A stretch of DNA of 64,000 bases from Pectinophora gossypiella (Eukaryota; Arthropoda; Insecta; Lepidoptera; Gelechiidae), in assembly GCF_024362695.1 (NCBI RefSeq), contig NW_026063252.1, positions 620,001 to 684,000 of the forward strand, read 5' to 3'. A model generated the notes under the pieces. The model worked only from the letters and a program-made list of their open reading frames with translations. It did not search any database and was not told where the DNA came from. How positions within the stretch are numbered: the first letter of the stretch is position 1; each line of letters starts with the position of its first letter. Below, in pieces: positions 1-11,600 of the stretch. A program made the position numbers and the translations under genes.

Positions 1-3000
1 CACAAAATCCATGTAACTCGATAGTTTTCGACGTCACATTCATCCATCGGGGAATGTTTATCTTTGATATAGATGATAACTCACTCCTGATTGTTTCCCA
101 TTCTTTTACCAAGTGTTCGGACACGGGATCGTCCCATTGGATGTTGTCAATCCATATGTTTTGGAATAAGAGTTTAGCTTTAATGGTTATGGGTGCAATC
201 CACCCTAGCGGATCATATATCTTGCTTATAGCTGATAGTAACGTGCGTTTCGTTAGCTTTGTTTTGTTATTGGACGGCGGGCTTAAGTTGAAACAAAGCA
301 CGTCCTCCTTCATATTCCAACCGAGTCCTAGCGTTTTGGTAGACTCTTCTTGCTTGAAGTTAAAGATATGTTCCTGATTTTTCTGTTGTTCGGTAAGCTC
401 CTGCAGTATAGATGGTTCGTTGCTCGCCCACTTATGTAACGTAAATCCACCTTTTCTGAGTAAGCAATAAAGTTGGTTTTGTAAAGTTTTCGCATCTTCT
501 ATAGTGTGATGACCTGTGATGACGTCATCCATGTAGAACTGCGTTTTCAAAGCCTTTTCAGCGAGCGGATATGCGTGACCTTCATCAATGGCGAGTTGTT
601 GCAATGTGCGCATTGCGAGGAACGGTGCCGCTTTCATGCCGTAGGTGACGGTGCGGAGTTGCCATTCTTTTAGTGGGTCGTTAGGCGAGAACCTCCAAAT
701 TATCTTTTGCAGCTGTTGTTGATCCGGATGTAGAAAAATGGCTCGGAACATTTTTTCTATATCTGCGGTGAGGGCATATTTATATGTACGCCAGGTAAGT
801 ATAAGCGTTAAGATTTCCCTTTGCAGGTTCGGCCCTTTCTCCATTAAATCATTCAGGCTTAGTTTTGTACTCGTAGGCATCGATGCGTTGAAAACAGTCC
901 GGAGTTTTGTAGTCGTTGACCCTTCACGTATTACGCCGTGGTGGGGCAAGTACACTTCAAGTTTGTTATTTCGGTTTTTCTCAGCTCGTCCCATGTGGCC
1001 TAGTTCTATGTAGTCTTCAATAAACTGTTTATAGAGTTTAGCAAAGTAATCTTGTCTTTGCATTTTCTTTTCCAGCTGTATGAATTGGGAAATAGCTTGA
1101 GGTTTGGTTTTTCCCAGTTTGGCCTCGACATCTGGTTTTAGAGGCATTTTCACGACGTACTGGCCGGTGGCCATTCGCTCCGTTGTTTCAGTATAAAAAC
1201 GTTCGCAAAAGTCTTCAGAAGTAGTTTGTTGCTCAGGAATAGAAATCTCTTCAGTTTCCCAGAACTTAGATAAACCATCTATCTCATTTAAAGTTACCAG
1301 ACAGTTAAAAGTTTTTATGCTCCCACTGAGAATCCATCCCAGCTTTGTGAGCTGAGCCACAGGTGAGTTAAGGCCATGTCGCAGGACTCCATCATCTATA
1401 ATTTTCGAATAGATATCAGCGCCGAGGAGAATATCGATGGGTCCGGGAACATTGTAGTCCGGGTCAGCTAGTTTTAGGTTATGCAGGTAATCCCAGTTTC
1501 CAGTTATAAGGGTTGAGTTTGGCAGGTTGTTTATGAGCTTTTTCATGATAAGTGCGTCAGTGTTGAATGTAAAGTCCGAGTGGATAGATTTACATTGTAA
1601 AGTTATTAGCCCTTTGCAGTTGCCAAGGGCAGTACCGACTCCTGAAACGACGGCATTCATTTTTCGGCGAGGCAACCTTAACCTCTGAGCTGCGTTCTCG
1701 GTCACCAACGAGACCTGGGAGCCTTGGTCCAATAGTGCACGCAAAATTACGTAAGTTCCTTCTAAGTTCTTAACTTGCAGTTGAACAGTGGTAAGTAGTA
1801 CTTCTTCATTTTCCGAGCTGACGTGATTAGCTGCCCTTGAAGTCGATGATAGAGCAGTAGCATTTTGTTCAGAGTTTCGTTTGTTGTATTGATCATCGTG
1901 TAACAATGTATGGTGTGGTTTATCACATAATTTACAAGTTTTGTTCGAGACGCATTGTTGGTCACCGTGACTAAACAAACAATTTTTACAAATCTTCGTT
2001 TTAACGACGGCCTCGTTTCTATTTTTTGCATTCATGTTCAAAAACGCTTTACAGTGCATTAGAACATGATCCTTTTTAAAGAGTGAGCAGTTTCGGACGG
2101 TAGCGTAGTATGACTTTGTCCATTTGTCTGGCTTTTTATAGTTCGCTGACCTTTGTTCATAGTTATAATTAAATTTTGGCTTAGACTTTTCTTGTGCCGT
2201 TGTTTGTTTCTGAGGAGGTTGGTTTTGTTTTAGGGCTTCGTATGCCATAAATTTAGCTTCTAGAAATTCGATGAATCTTTGAAGGCAGGGTAGTTCTCTC
2301 GGCCTTTCTAAATCATGAATATAATCTGCATACGTGACAGCATCGAGTTTAGGTAGTAATAAATGAACTAATAGTGGGTCCCAGGTTTCAGTATTCAAGC
2401 CAAGATTAAATAACCCACTTAAACATTCCAGCAAAGTGTCATGCAGTTTTTTAATATTTTGTGCCGACGGTTGCTGAATGGTAGGAAGGCTGAGGAGTGC
2501 ATTGACATACGAGGAAAATAATAATCTTTTGTTTTCATAACGATTTTCAATTATCTTCCATGCCGAATCGTAATTTTCAGAGCTGATAACTAAATGTTGT
2601 ATTAGTTTCTCTGGCTCACCTTTAAGTTTCATTTTCAAATGTTGCATTTTCTGAGATTTAGTTATTAGTGGATTCTTATGTATTGTTTCTACAAATAAGT
2701 CGCGGAAAGAAATCCATTGGTTATAATTACCAGTAAATTCCGGAATCTCCATCCTAGGCGTTGACTTCTGATAGTTTAGACTGGCCCACAGTTTTTGATT
2801 TAATGCCTTTTTTATTCTGTCGTGTTTTTCCTCCCATAGTTGATATTGTTGTTTATATTCGTTCCAGTTCTCACCTTTTAAAACGAAGTCCAGCTCCCAA
2901 TGTATCTTATCAATAGCTTCCCATTTGCTTTTAAGATTGCTGAGGTGGTCTTCTAGTTCCCACTTCTCTGTAGATTCAATATGATTTTGGAAGTGACGCG

Positions 3001-3467
3001 TTCAAAGGCGTTAAAATTAAACATTTGCTGTCGCATCATTTGTTTATGTTGTTGGCTGAGTTCTTCCTGATTCTCTTGCCCTGGATAGGGTTCCCTTAGT
3101 TGTTTACCATCGCCGGAGGTACCGGGCGTGGTTGGTTGGGACATAGTCGTCATCCCTAACAGTTCACACCTTCTAGTTTTCATGTCATGCAAGACTTCTT
3201 CATATTGTTTTTTAGTTTTTTCATAGGTATTCTGTTGAAAGTACTTATCTTCTCTATCGTCGCTCTTGAGAAGAACTATGTGGTTGCTATGGAATTCGTC
3301 CCATAAGGCTTTCAGAGTTTCATTCCGCGTCTGCAGGTACTGCAAATCCTTGCGTTTGGTGCTATCTTTCTTATAGTTGTTTATAATACGAATAAGTTGT
3401 TCAAAACAATGTTCTTGTTTTCGAAAAGTTTTTCGAGTAGTTCACGACCAATCTCTTCCAAAGACAT
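1..3467 (-). pseudogene. BEL/Pao retrotransposon gag-pol (BEL copy 1), broken, runs off left edge
   Basis: Gag starts at an ATG at 3467 (MSLEEIGREL). The frame breaks near 3420, is open again at 3345-2953 (QYLQTRNETLKALWDEF), breaks again near 2990, and then stays open to base 1. In that long frame I read, in order: a BEL gag core (MEIPEFTGNYNQWISFRDL, about 2750-2700), CCHC-like knuckles (about 2095-1915; CKNCLFSHGDQQC), an aspartic protease with LLDQGSQVSLVTE near 1735-1700, reverse transcriptase (VFNASMPTS near 885, FYMDDVITG near 530) and the opening of RNase H (ELHGF at bases 1-20). The rest of RNase H and the integrase lie outside the window. BEL polyproteins are normally one frame, so the two frameshifts make this copy defective. 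Family assignment rests on the protein motifs and is secure; the exact frameshift positions are approximate. Confidence 0.9.
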
Positions 3468-3717
3468 GGTGAGTAGTAGGTAAGTATTACCAGTAGGTCA
3501 AAGTTGGTTCTTATATCCCGTAGACTGCAGGTTTCTGTAGTCCTCGGGTGATCTTCGAGTCCTCACTATAGCAGGAGACTCCTCAAAGTAGTTGGTGACG
3601 TCAGTGCACGTAATCCCGCCGTGATATATGCGCCTTCTCAATACGATTGGTGAGACCCGCTTGTGGGAGGCCAACCGCACCGATTCGCTATCACAGATCC
3701 CACAGAAATCACTGACT

Positions 3718-3735
3718 CTAAAGCTCGAAGGACCA
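3718..3735 (-). other. Primer-binding site of BEL copy 1 (tRNA-Tyr type)
   Basis: On the minus strand the sequence begins TGGTCCTTCGAGC, the same start as the primer site of the intact BEL at 18622. It matches the complement of the 3' end of a eukaryotic tRNA-Tyr as I remember it; the last five bases differ between the two copies. It lies just downstream of the LTR remnant, as expected. Confidence 0.65.
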
Positions 3736-3741
3736 AAAAGA

Positions 3742-3890
3742 TGTACGGGCCGCAGTTTACGGCTCGTACACCTTAAAGTTAGTTGAAGTTATAAGTAGTT
3801 AAAGTCGAGTGCACGAAAGTTAAGTTTAAAGGAAACACACGTATTTTCACCTTAAAGGTTTATTGCACACTAATTATATTACATTATGAA
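3742..3890 (-). repeat. 5' LTR remnant of BEL copy 1
   Basis: This stretch lies directly upstream of the primer-binding site. It contains a minus-strand AATAAA (about 3865-3858) and ends in GTACA, like the LTR end of the intact BEL (TGTACA). Its 5' end is probably missing, because the coding sequence of a gypsy-type protease abuts it. Boundaries on the right side are approximate. The 270 bases between the LTR and gag (3468-3735) are leader with no gene. Confidence 0.6.
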
Positions 3891-4988
3891 CCGCATGGAG
3901 CGGTCGAAAGTAGGTTGCCGCGTCCGCGTAAAATATGTTCGGTATTAGACCGTACAATATATTTTTGGCTGTAGTATCCCCGAAACATACATCTACATTA
4001 ATATAACCTAATGACTCGATTCGTGAACCAGAATAACACCGTAAAATCAAATTGTCTTTAGTGATCGGTCTGTACCTAAACATACATTCGTACATCTCCT
4101 TACTTATAGCCGCTATGCGACTACCTGTATCCACTTCACATTCGATCGCCTTGCCGTCGATGGACACTTTAATAAAATAAGGTTTGTTACCTTGAGCCGC
4201 CACATCCAAATTACAATAGAACATGTCCTCACCGTAGTCGCTGCTTACATAATTTTGACGACCGCGAACACTCCTGCACATCACTTTAAGGTGTCCTTTT
4301 TGATGACACTCATCGCAATTATAATTCGCGTATCGACATTTATACGCGCGATGCGCCTTGCCGCACCGCCAGCACCGCTGCGCGCCGCCGCCGGCGCCGC
4401 CGCTGCGCGCGCCCCGGGCGCGAACCGCGCTCGCTTGATGCCGCCAACGCCCGAGCGAGCCGGCAGCGTGCTGCCGCTCACCTCCGCGTGCTTCTCCGCG
4501 GCCTCAAGAGCCAACGCCAGTTCCACCGCCTCTTTGTATTTTATTTTCTTTTCAGCAAATATTCTGGATCGCATCGCCTCGTTCGCTAACCCTGACACGA
4601 ACTGGTCGCGAAGATTCTCTTCCAGGGTTGATCCGAAATTGCAAGTGGAGGCGAGGTGCTTTAAATCTTGTAGATACTCCATGAGCGGTTCGCCCGCGCG
4701 CTGTCGGCGCAACCGGTATACGTGGCGCTCCGCTATTTCCGATCGCTGTGGTTCTAAATGTTCGGACACAATTCGCACTAACTCATCGAATGATTTTGCT
4801 TCCGGATGATCCGGAGAACACAAGTCACACATTAGCGCATATGTAGCTTCACCCACGACTGTAATTAACAACGACACTTTTAAATTGTCTTTTATTTCGT
4901 TTAGCAATATGTATTGCTTTACGCGACGAATATAAGCCGGCCATTGTTTCGACCCTAAATCGAACGGTTCTAATTTGCCTATAGGCAT
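3874..4988 (-). pseudogene. Ty3/gypsy (Mag-like) gag and protease remnant
   Basis: Gag starts at ATG 4988 (MPIGKLEPFDLGSKQWPAYI) and reads about 205 residues of a gypsy-type gag, including ERHVYRLRRQRAGEPLMEYL. A frameshift inside a GC-rich alanine/arginine stretch (about 4370-4430) moves to another frame. That frame carries two zinc knuckles in tandem (CWRCGKAHRAYKC, then CDECHQKGHLKVMC, about 4380-4270) followed by an aspartic protease (IECEVDTGSRIAAISKEMYE, about 4150-4090). A second frameshift near 3960 separates the protease end. No reverse transcriptase follows: the element is cut by the BEL LTR at about 3885. Gag, knuckle and protease order is standard for gypsy elements. The copy is inactive. 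Confidence 0.8.
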
Positions 4989-5052
4989 TATCAAATAAAT
5001 AACACGCGTGGAGAAAAATAAATTTACTTAAAGTAAGTACGCAAAGTACGAA

Positions 5053-5125
5053 ATCCCAGACTCGTAGCCAATGTAACGTCAATGAAACGCGGAAGCCAGC
5101 GATAGACTGATTTACACGACTACCT
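5053..5125 (-). repeat. Putative primer site and 5' LTR stub of the Mag-like element
   Basis: Seventy bases upstream of gag, on the minus strand, TGGCTACGAGTCTGGGAT (5070-5053) looks like a primer-binding site. It follows a CA dinucleotide (5073-5072) that could end the 5' LTR. The rest of the LTR is cut off by the LINE beginning near 5127. I could not match the site to a specific tRNA with confidence. Confidence 0.35.
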
Positions 5126-5126
5126 T

Positions 5127-7293
5127 CCACTCGCTACGGCGGGAGTGGCGCAAGTTGTGTGCCGCATACAGCACTTGGGCCTAGAGGTGGCCCTACATAA
5201 ATCTGAGGCCCTAGCCTTTCATGGGCCTCGGAACGTGCCACCACAGAACGCCCACATCGTGGTCGGTGGAACCTCCATCGCCATTGGGTCGACGATGAAG
5301 TACCTGGGACTCGTCCTCGATGGCAGATGGAGCTTCCAGGAGCATTTCCGGCGCTTGGCCCCAAGATTGGTGGCTGCAGCCGGAGCGCTCGGGGGAGTTC
5401 TCCCGAATTTAGGAGGTCCCGGAGGATCGTGCCGCCGCCTGTACATGGGGGTGGTGCGATCTATGGCACTGTACGGTGCACCCATATGGGCGGATTCCCT
5501 AAGTGCCCGGAATCGGACCCTGCTGCGTCGACCGCAGCGGGTCATGGCGCTTAGGGTGGCTCGGGCGTACCGCACGGTGTCATATACCGCGGCTTGCCTG
5601 ATAGCGGGCAGTCCGCCGTGGGAACTCGATGCTCGTGTTCTCGCGGCGGTCTACAGGCGGCGCGCCGAGGCTAGCGCCAGTGGCGACCTACCGCACCCCC
5701 GAGAGGTGCAGCAGTGGCGGGACGAGGCCCGCGATGTCCTCTGTGGGAACATTATAAATTACTTAAATCATTTTTTAATACAAATTATTTATTAATCAAA
5801 TTAAAAACAAATCTTAAGTTAATATAAAATCATAAAATCAAGTAAACCCGGGTGAGATCGTTGTATTATAAACATTGCTTTGTTTCAAGGTATTCACGTC
5901 TGTCTACCCCTTCAGGGAGGCAAACCTGATGTTAAGATGTCGCTAAATTATACAAGTCTGCATACCCCTTCCGGGATGCAGGCGTGAAGTGGAAGTATTT
6001 CCGAACCTTTGTGGCGCGCTGTACAACTTGTGACTCAGCGGGCGCGCATCGCTCCTATGCCTACAATACCTTATATGGTCATGAATCGATGCGAGGCGCG
6101 CGCGCGCCCCACCGCACCGCAAGCGACACAGCTGACGCGCCAGTCGTATCTCAAAGACCACGGCGAATGCCCGCTTGCTTTTTATGTAAAGATTCCCGCG
6201 CTTTACGCTACGTAGTTAGCTGATATTTTTGTATGCTTTTTAACTTCACGCTATCTATCATTTTCCTGAACCTGTGCCTTCTAGTTAGTTCTATTTTCTA
6301 TTCTAACGCTACGCTTTTATCTATTGTGCCGTCTAGTGACTTTTGTGAACCTTCTTCTTGCTGTGTACTCGTGCAAAAATAAACTTTATGTTGAGTGTCA
6401 TATCGGACTGGATTGTTTAATTCACTGCACCCGGTAGGGCACCCACATCCTCTTTCGCGCCTGGGAGGAGGCACTGAGGACCCCAAGTGCCAGTCGGGAG
6501 TTGGTGGGGGCGATTCGGCCAGTCCTTCGAAACTGGATCGAGTGCCCCGGCGCACCCACCTACCACCTCACGCAGATCCTCACCGGGCATGGGTGCTTTG
6601 GTGAGTATCTGTTTGGGGTGGTCAGGAGGGAGCCAAACGCCGAATGCCACCACTGTGTGGGCGGCATAGTGGACACGGCACGACACACGCGCGAGGAGTG
6701 CCCCACTTGGGCGGTCCCTCGCGCTGCCGTGTCCACAGAAATAGGGGCTGACCTCTCGCTGCCGGCCATGGTTAGGGCCATGAGCGGCAGCGAGCAGGCC
6801 TGGAGAGCGGTCGCCACCTTCGCGGACATAGTCATGTACGCGAAGGAAGCGGCGGAGAGGGAGCGGGAAGACTCTGTCGACTCGCTCCCGATTCGCCGCA
6901 GGCGACCGGGAAGGCGGCGACGGGCGTACTTGGTCGCAATCGACCAAGCGCCGCCTTGACGGGGACCTGTGGACGGTGGTCGGGGGACCGCCGTCCACAA
7001 CATAGGTCTCGTGCTGTAGGGCTCCCCAAGTGTTCCGGGCAGCCCTCGGCGGAGGGGGAGGCGCTTGACGCGCTCCCATGGGCGCTGGGCCCCAAAGGGC
7101 ATCCGCCGGCGGGGACGCGGTTGTGTGCAATTGCGTTCCCGTATCCCCGCCACAGGGCGGCAAGGAGGAACACCGTTGGGTTTTAGTGGGTATACCGGGT
7201 GGCGACACCCGGGGAGTCCCACATAACCACGTCGTCCCCCCCGGGCGGCGTGGTATGCGTAATGCATTTCCCAACGTTAAAAAAAAAAAAAAA
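5127..7293 (+). mobile_element. 5'-truncated R1-type LINE (C-terminal part of ORF2, 3' end and poly-A)
   Basis: The frame at 5130-5741 reads the end of an R1-clade reverse transcriptase and thumb/linker (GLEVALHKSEALAFHGP, MKYLGLVLDGRWSFQEHF, RVARAYRTVSYTAACLI). After a solo LTR insertion the same protein resumes at 6448 in the frame ending at 6959 (WEEALRTPSASRELVGAIRP), with a CCHC-type motif (CHHCVGGIVDTARHTREEC) and an Arg-rich tail. A GC-rich 3' UTR follows and the element ends in a poly-A run (about 7279-7293). Only the last third of ORF2 is present, as usual for 5'-truncated LINEs. Base composition is much more GC-rich than the surroundings. Confidence 0.85.
5742..6447. repeat. Solo LTR (706 bp) inserted in the R1-type LINE
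   Basis: The insert starts TGTGGGAACATT and ends GGGCACCCACA, i.e. TG...CA with a short inverted terminus (TGTGGG/CCCACA). It is flanked on both sides by the 5-bp duplication TCCTC (5737-5741 and 6448-6452). An AATAAA lies near 6379, and removing the insert restores the LINE reading frame region. It holds no open frame of note. A 5-bp duplication and TG/CA ends fit an LTR retrotransposon that recombined to a solo LTR; the family is unknown. The inside contains SINE-like text (CTACCCCTTC, about 5900). Confidence 0.75.
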
Positions 7294-8517
7294 CATAGTA
7301 ATATTATAGCTCAAATTGTAGATAATCAGAAAAGAATTAATTCCACCCTAGAGTTACTTTTAGATAAAGAAGATTATAGGGAGTCAAGTTTAATAAAGTA
7401 CGCTAAGTTTGCACAGCTCCTCACGATAATTACTGAGAATACAGATGACATATTTTCTGAACTAATAAGATTAATAAAAAATATGCTTGCATTTGTACGT
7501 GCCGCCAGCACGCATCATTCTATGTTAAGTATAAACGTAATAAAGAGTATGATAGATAAACTTAAACTAACTTATTATAAGGATCAAGTATTGAACTTAG
7601 AGTATAGAAACTATTACGACGTTATCAAACCTGGCTATTATTTTATAGATAAGCGTATAGTAATTACTTTTAAAATCCCCGTAGTATCATTAGAAGAGTT
7701 TAGTTTTTATAAATTATCTATTATCCCTAATAGATTTAATCAAACTATCATTCCCCCTTATCCTTTTATGACAAGTAACAGGCAAGCGTTCATGTACACA
7801 GAGACAGAATGTCCGAAGCTAAATAATCGATATCTTTGCGAGGAAAGGATGAACAACCAAATCCAGACTCAAGGAGACTGTACTCACAACCTGATCATCA
7901 ATCAGTCCCTGGACGCTACCTGCAAGATGACCACAGTCAGCTTATCAAGAGAGGCCGTGGACCGATTTGACGAACGACATTACACTATGGTGTTTCCACA
8001 TGCAATGAAGACACACATCATTTGTGGACGAGAAGACTTCACATCTCTACAAGGCAGCTTCCTTGTCACTGTTCCTGTCAATTGCCTTCTACGGACTCCA
8101 GAAATTACAATAAGCAACCCCAACGATCAGATAGAAGGAAGACCACTGAAAATAATGAAAATTCCCACTAATATGAAACTACCGGAGGATACTAGTTTAC
8201 CTCACATTAAATTGAACTCTATCGACGTACAAGGACTTCTTAAAGTGCAAGATAGTGTCATGTTACAACCGACACTACGAATGAATGACACGCCAGATGA
8301 CACCCTGTACCACACCACGCTACCATTCTACGGCATGCTATTAAGTGCACTCGTACTCGTAGCAATTCTACTGCTACGCCGTCACTACAAATTACGTCAT
8401 CGCACTAATAAGAACATCCCTAATACACGGAAGGAAGAACCAAAGTATGAAGATCCTGAAAAGCCTGCTACCCCTAAAGGACCACCAGCAACATTTTCTC
8501 TTAACATTCTAAAGTAG
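7294..8517 (+). pseudogene. Errantivirus-type envelope gene, 3' portion (env copy 1)
   Basis: An open frame follows directly after the LINE poly-A and runs to the stop at 8517. It resembles the C-terminal part of insect errantivirus envelope proteins: several Cys residues (CEERMNNQ, CTHNLIINQSLDATCKM, HIICGRED), N-glycosylation-type sequons, one membrane anchor (GMLLSALVLVAILLLRRHYK, about 8331-8390) and a short charged cytoplasmic tail. The N-terminal part with signal peptide, cleavage site and fusion peptide is missing, cut away where the LINE sits. The protein cannot be made as a complete envelope. A related but different envelope gene is at 61.4-63.1 kb. Confidence 0.75.
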
Positions 8518-8538
8518 TTGCTGAACTGAGGGCGGAGA

Positions 8539-8762
8539 TGTTACGCGGCACCGATGCATTCGAATTGCGTCATGACCCACATAATTGTAAAAATCATCGA
8601 TTCCGGTGAACTGCTGATCTAGCGCCTCGTGCCGCGTAGCCAGCGGCCCGGACATGGAAACCTCGTGTCGCACTTTTGATTCTCACATCGATCAAGTCGC
8701 ACTGTTTTAGTAATAAGAAATAATTGTAATCGTTTTTAATTAAATTTATTATAAAAAGTTTT
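8539..8762 (+). repeat. 3' LTR (probably truncated) of the errantivirus element
   Basis: A purine-rich tract (GAGGGCGGAGA) lies 13-20 bases after the env stop and is followed by TGTTACGCGG, the expected layout of polypurine tract and 3' LTR start. AT-rich sequence runs to about 8762, where minus-strand BEL coding sequence begins. No closing CA or target duplication could be identified. Confidence 0.5.
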
Positions 8763-8764
8763 GG

Positions 8765-9515
8765 TTTTTTTTGAGTCCTTCGGTTGTAGCCTTCGTAATT
8801 GGTGCCATGCTATCTAAGCTTTTAACAAACAACAACCATTTTTCCCTCAGATCACCTGTCAAGGGAGAATCCCAACTGATATTCGCAGCCCACAGTGTCT
8901 GTATGAAGCTCTTTGCAGTTATTATTATTGGGTCTACAAACCCAGGGGGATCATAAAACTTTGATATGAAACTGAGAACTTCTCGTTTAGTTACAGGCCT
9001 GTCACCGAACTTTGTGGGACAGGTTATGATAAAGCAGTCATCTTTTACATTATAGTTAATGCCCAATGTTTTTAAATTGAAATTATCTTTTTCAAAGTCA
9101 ATATTATCAAATTGTTGCTCATTTTCTGGGATATTTTGCAGAATTTGAGGAACATTGGACGCCCATTTATGTGTGTGAAAGCTACCCCTTTCTAACAATT
9201 ATGTTACTTGATTCTTAGCTTCTAATGTAGTATTCAAATCAAAGTTTGCATACAATATGTCATCAACATATGCACATTTTTTTTAAATATCGGAAGCAAG
9301 AGGTAGCTCCCCCTCATGCATATCTGCGAGCTCATACAGGCACCGCGTCGCGAGGAAGCTGGAGCTTTTGAGACCGTAGGTGACGGTGGTCAGCTGAATG
9401 CATTTGATCTTCTGGTTGGGATCCTCTCTCCACAGAATGTTCTGTAATGAGGCATGAGTAGGATTTAAAGCAATGCACTGAAACATTTTTGTTTTGGAAG
9501 TTGCTGGGCTACAGG
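8765..9515 (-). pseudogene. BEL pol fragment (BEL copy 2): reverse transcriptase part
   Basis: Two minus-strand frames read parts of a BEL reverse transcriptase: 9515-9283 (KMFQCIALNPTHASLQNILW, LTTVTYGLKSSSFLATRCLY) and about 9198-8765 (HTHKWASNVPQILQ, TKREVLSFISKFYDPPGFVD). Between them, near 9283-9190, the YVDD region is interrupted by a stop/frameshift. Both ends are truncated by neighbouring elements. It differs in sequence from the other BEL copies in the window. Confidence 0.8.
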
Positions 9516-9781
9516 GGGAACACAAAGTAAAATATAAAATAGTCAGTCGACGAACTATGGCAATATGATGTGGTACGTTACCGATACTCCTTGTAGGGTA
9601 GGCAGGATACTCTCACTAGTCTTCAGGCACTGGTTAACTTACACACATACGCACAGTGTCGTGGGCCGGTCGGTAATGTGTCATAGAACATACAAGGTGG
9701 GGAGTAGGCAGAGCTTGTATTGCGGTTATTTATAAAATTAACGATTACGATGCACCCACTAAACAAATACTGATGTAAACA
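9516..9781 (-). repeat. 3' LTR of BEL copy 3
   Basis: On the minus strand a polypurine tract GGGCGGGCGATA is followed at 9781 by TGTTTACATCAG, matching the arrangement in the intact BEL (GGCGGGCGGTA then TGTTAACG at 24858). The LTR runs toward about 9516, where BEL copy 2 begins. The outer end is not sharply defined. Confidence 0.6.
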
Positions 9782-9873
9782 TATCGCCCGCCCTAAACAT
9801 GTAAAATGTTTACGATATACTAAATAATATGGAAAAAAGAAAGGGAAACTAATAAAGACTTCAACAATAAAAC

Positions 9874-11190
9874 TTAATCAATAGGAAGGCGAACTAATTT
9901 AGTCAAGGACCTCTTGAGCGTGCCGGTGGGAGTTTTGACATCGACCACACGTACGACTTTGTCTTGACCGGGGTACAATTGAGTAATGCGTCCGCGGCGC
10001 CACTGCAAAGGGGGAAGGTTGTCTTCTTTGAGAAGAACTAAATCGCCTACACAGGGAAGGTTGACAGGGGAGGTCCACTTCTGTCTGGTCTGTAGGGTAT
10101 TTAGGTACTCTAAGTGCCAGCGTGACCAAAAATGCTGCGTGATTTGTTGCACTAATTGGAATCGGGTAAGTCGATGCATCTTAACATCCTGATACGGGTA
10201 CTCGGGTAGGGCAGTTAAAGGCTGACCTACAAGAAAATGGCCGGGAGTCAGTACCTCAACGTCGTTGGGGTCCGGGTAAACAGGGCACAGGGGACGCGAG
10301 TTCAGAACTGCCTCTATTTTAGTGAAGACGGTGGTCAGTTCGTCAAAGGTTAGTGGGGTTTCCCCTATAACACGCTTTAGGTGGGACTTCGCTGACTTAA
10401 CTGCCGCCTCAAATAGGCCGCCCCAGTGAGGGCAAACGGGGGGATCGAACACCCAATTAATTTTCCTTTTGGAAAGCTCTGAGCCTAGCACCGTAGAATA
10501 TTGGGAGATAAAAGTTTCTAGCTCCTTTAAGTAATTATTGGCCCCTACGTAATTTCGTCCGCAGTCGGATCGGATAAGTCTAGGTAAACCGCGACGTGAG
10601 ACGAAACGAGTAAAGGTCGCAATAAAGGCTTCGGTAATAAGGTCCGACACAACCTCGAGGTGAACGGCCTTTGTAGACAAGCACACAAATACACACAGGT
10701 AACTCTTGACGAGTTTACGGTTGCGATAGGCTTGAACTTTGGTATAGAAAGGTCCTGCAAAGTCCGTACCTACACCATCAAAAGGTCTAGTAGCTGTCAC
10801 ACGGTCTTTAGGTAAGTCACCCATCGGAGGTTGAGAGACTACCGCCTTCAGGCGGTAACAGGGGATACATTTAAAAATGACATGCTGGATGGCTCTCCTG
10901 GCGGACAGGATCCAATAGTCACGGCTCAGAATAGCTAGGATGGTATTAGCGCCTGCATGTGCATTTTCTTGGTGACAATGGGAGATTAATAAATTAATAA
11001 AATGACCGTTTCTGGGTAGGAGAAGAGGATGACGCGCATCGTAAGGGAGATCAGAGTTACGTAGACGACCCCCAACTCTGATAAGGCCACTGTCATCCAG
11101 GAAGAGATTCAACTTCCTCAAAGAATTGTGAATAAGTTCACCACGATGCAAAAGATCTAACTCGTCAGGGAAGGAAATATATTGAACCAC
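9874..11190 (-). CDS. Integrase region of BEL copy 3
   Basis: An open frame of 438 residues carries the BEL integrase: the H2C2 zinc domain (LISHCHQENAHAGANTIL with CIPCYR, about 10990-10850), the catalytic core with the first Asp in FDGVGTDFAGPF, the second in LIRSDCGRNYVG and the Glu in HWGGLFEAAVKS, then the C-terminal tail (VGDLVLLKEDNLPP, RVVDVKTPTGTLKR). Catalytic residues are intact. Upstream the polyprotein is interrupted by a DNA transposon at 11205-12366; without it the frame would continue into RNase H. The start is therefore arbitrary; this is a polyprotein piece, not a gene with its own start. Confidence 0.9.
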   Translation of the reverse strand: MVQYISFPDELDLLHRGELIHNSLRKLNLFLDDSGLIRVGGRLRNSDLPYDARHPLLLPRNGHFINLLISHCHQENAHAGANTILAILSRDYWILSARRAIQHVIFKCIPCYRLKAVVSQPPMGDLPKDRVTATRPFDGVGTDFAGPFYTKVQAYRNRKLVKSYLCVFVCLSTKAVHLEVVSDLITEAFIATFTRFVSRRGLPRLIRSDCGRNYVGANNYLKELETFISQYSTVLGSELSKRKINWVFDPPVCPHWGGLFEAAVKSAKSHLKRVIGETPLTFDELTTVFTKIEAVLNSRPLCPVYPDPNDVEVLTPGHFLVGQPLTALPEYPYQDVKMHRLTRFQLVQQITQHFWSRWHLEYLNTLQTRQKWTSPVNLPCVGDLVLLKEDNLPPLQWRRGRITQLYPGQDKVVRVVDVKTPTGTLKRSLTKLVRLPID

Positions 11191-11600
11191 CTTAATTATA
11201 GATATGTCGTGGCCAGATCATAGAATTGATCATTTCATGAAATGATCGACCATTTCATGAAATGGTCGTATTTCATGAAATGGCCAACTTCAACTGACCA
11301 TATCGTTTAAACGTCAGCGTTTAATGATATTTCCATCCACGTTTGGCCATATCATTAATGTAGGGTGTCCATGATAAGTGGTGTAATAAAAACGCGAAAT
11401 AAGGTAGGAAATAATTTATTACTCTAGTACAAAGTACAAAAATGTTTAAAAGTCAATTAAAAATTAAAAAGTCATTTTCGATTAACGGAGTGTTGATGTA
11501 GTTGACATATACGCTTTGAAGTCGTCGTCATATTTTTTGACACTATTTCATGCCATTGGTCATCATTCAGTATACTTTTCGTGTGTAAGATAAACATACT

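Noticed and set aside
4192..4809. Plus-strand open frame of 205 residues, Ala/Arg-rich
   Set aside because: It is the shadow of the minus-strand gypsy gag and zinc-knuckle coding sequence; the codon-level match is on the minus strand.
7078..8517. One long open frame that could be read as a single 479-residue protein
   Set aside because: Its first ~70 residues come from the LINE 3' UTR and poly-A (a Lys run); only the part from 7294 is envelope-like. The fusion is accidental.
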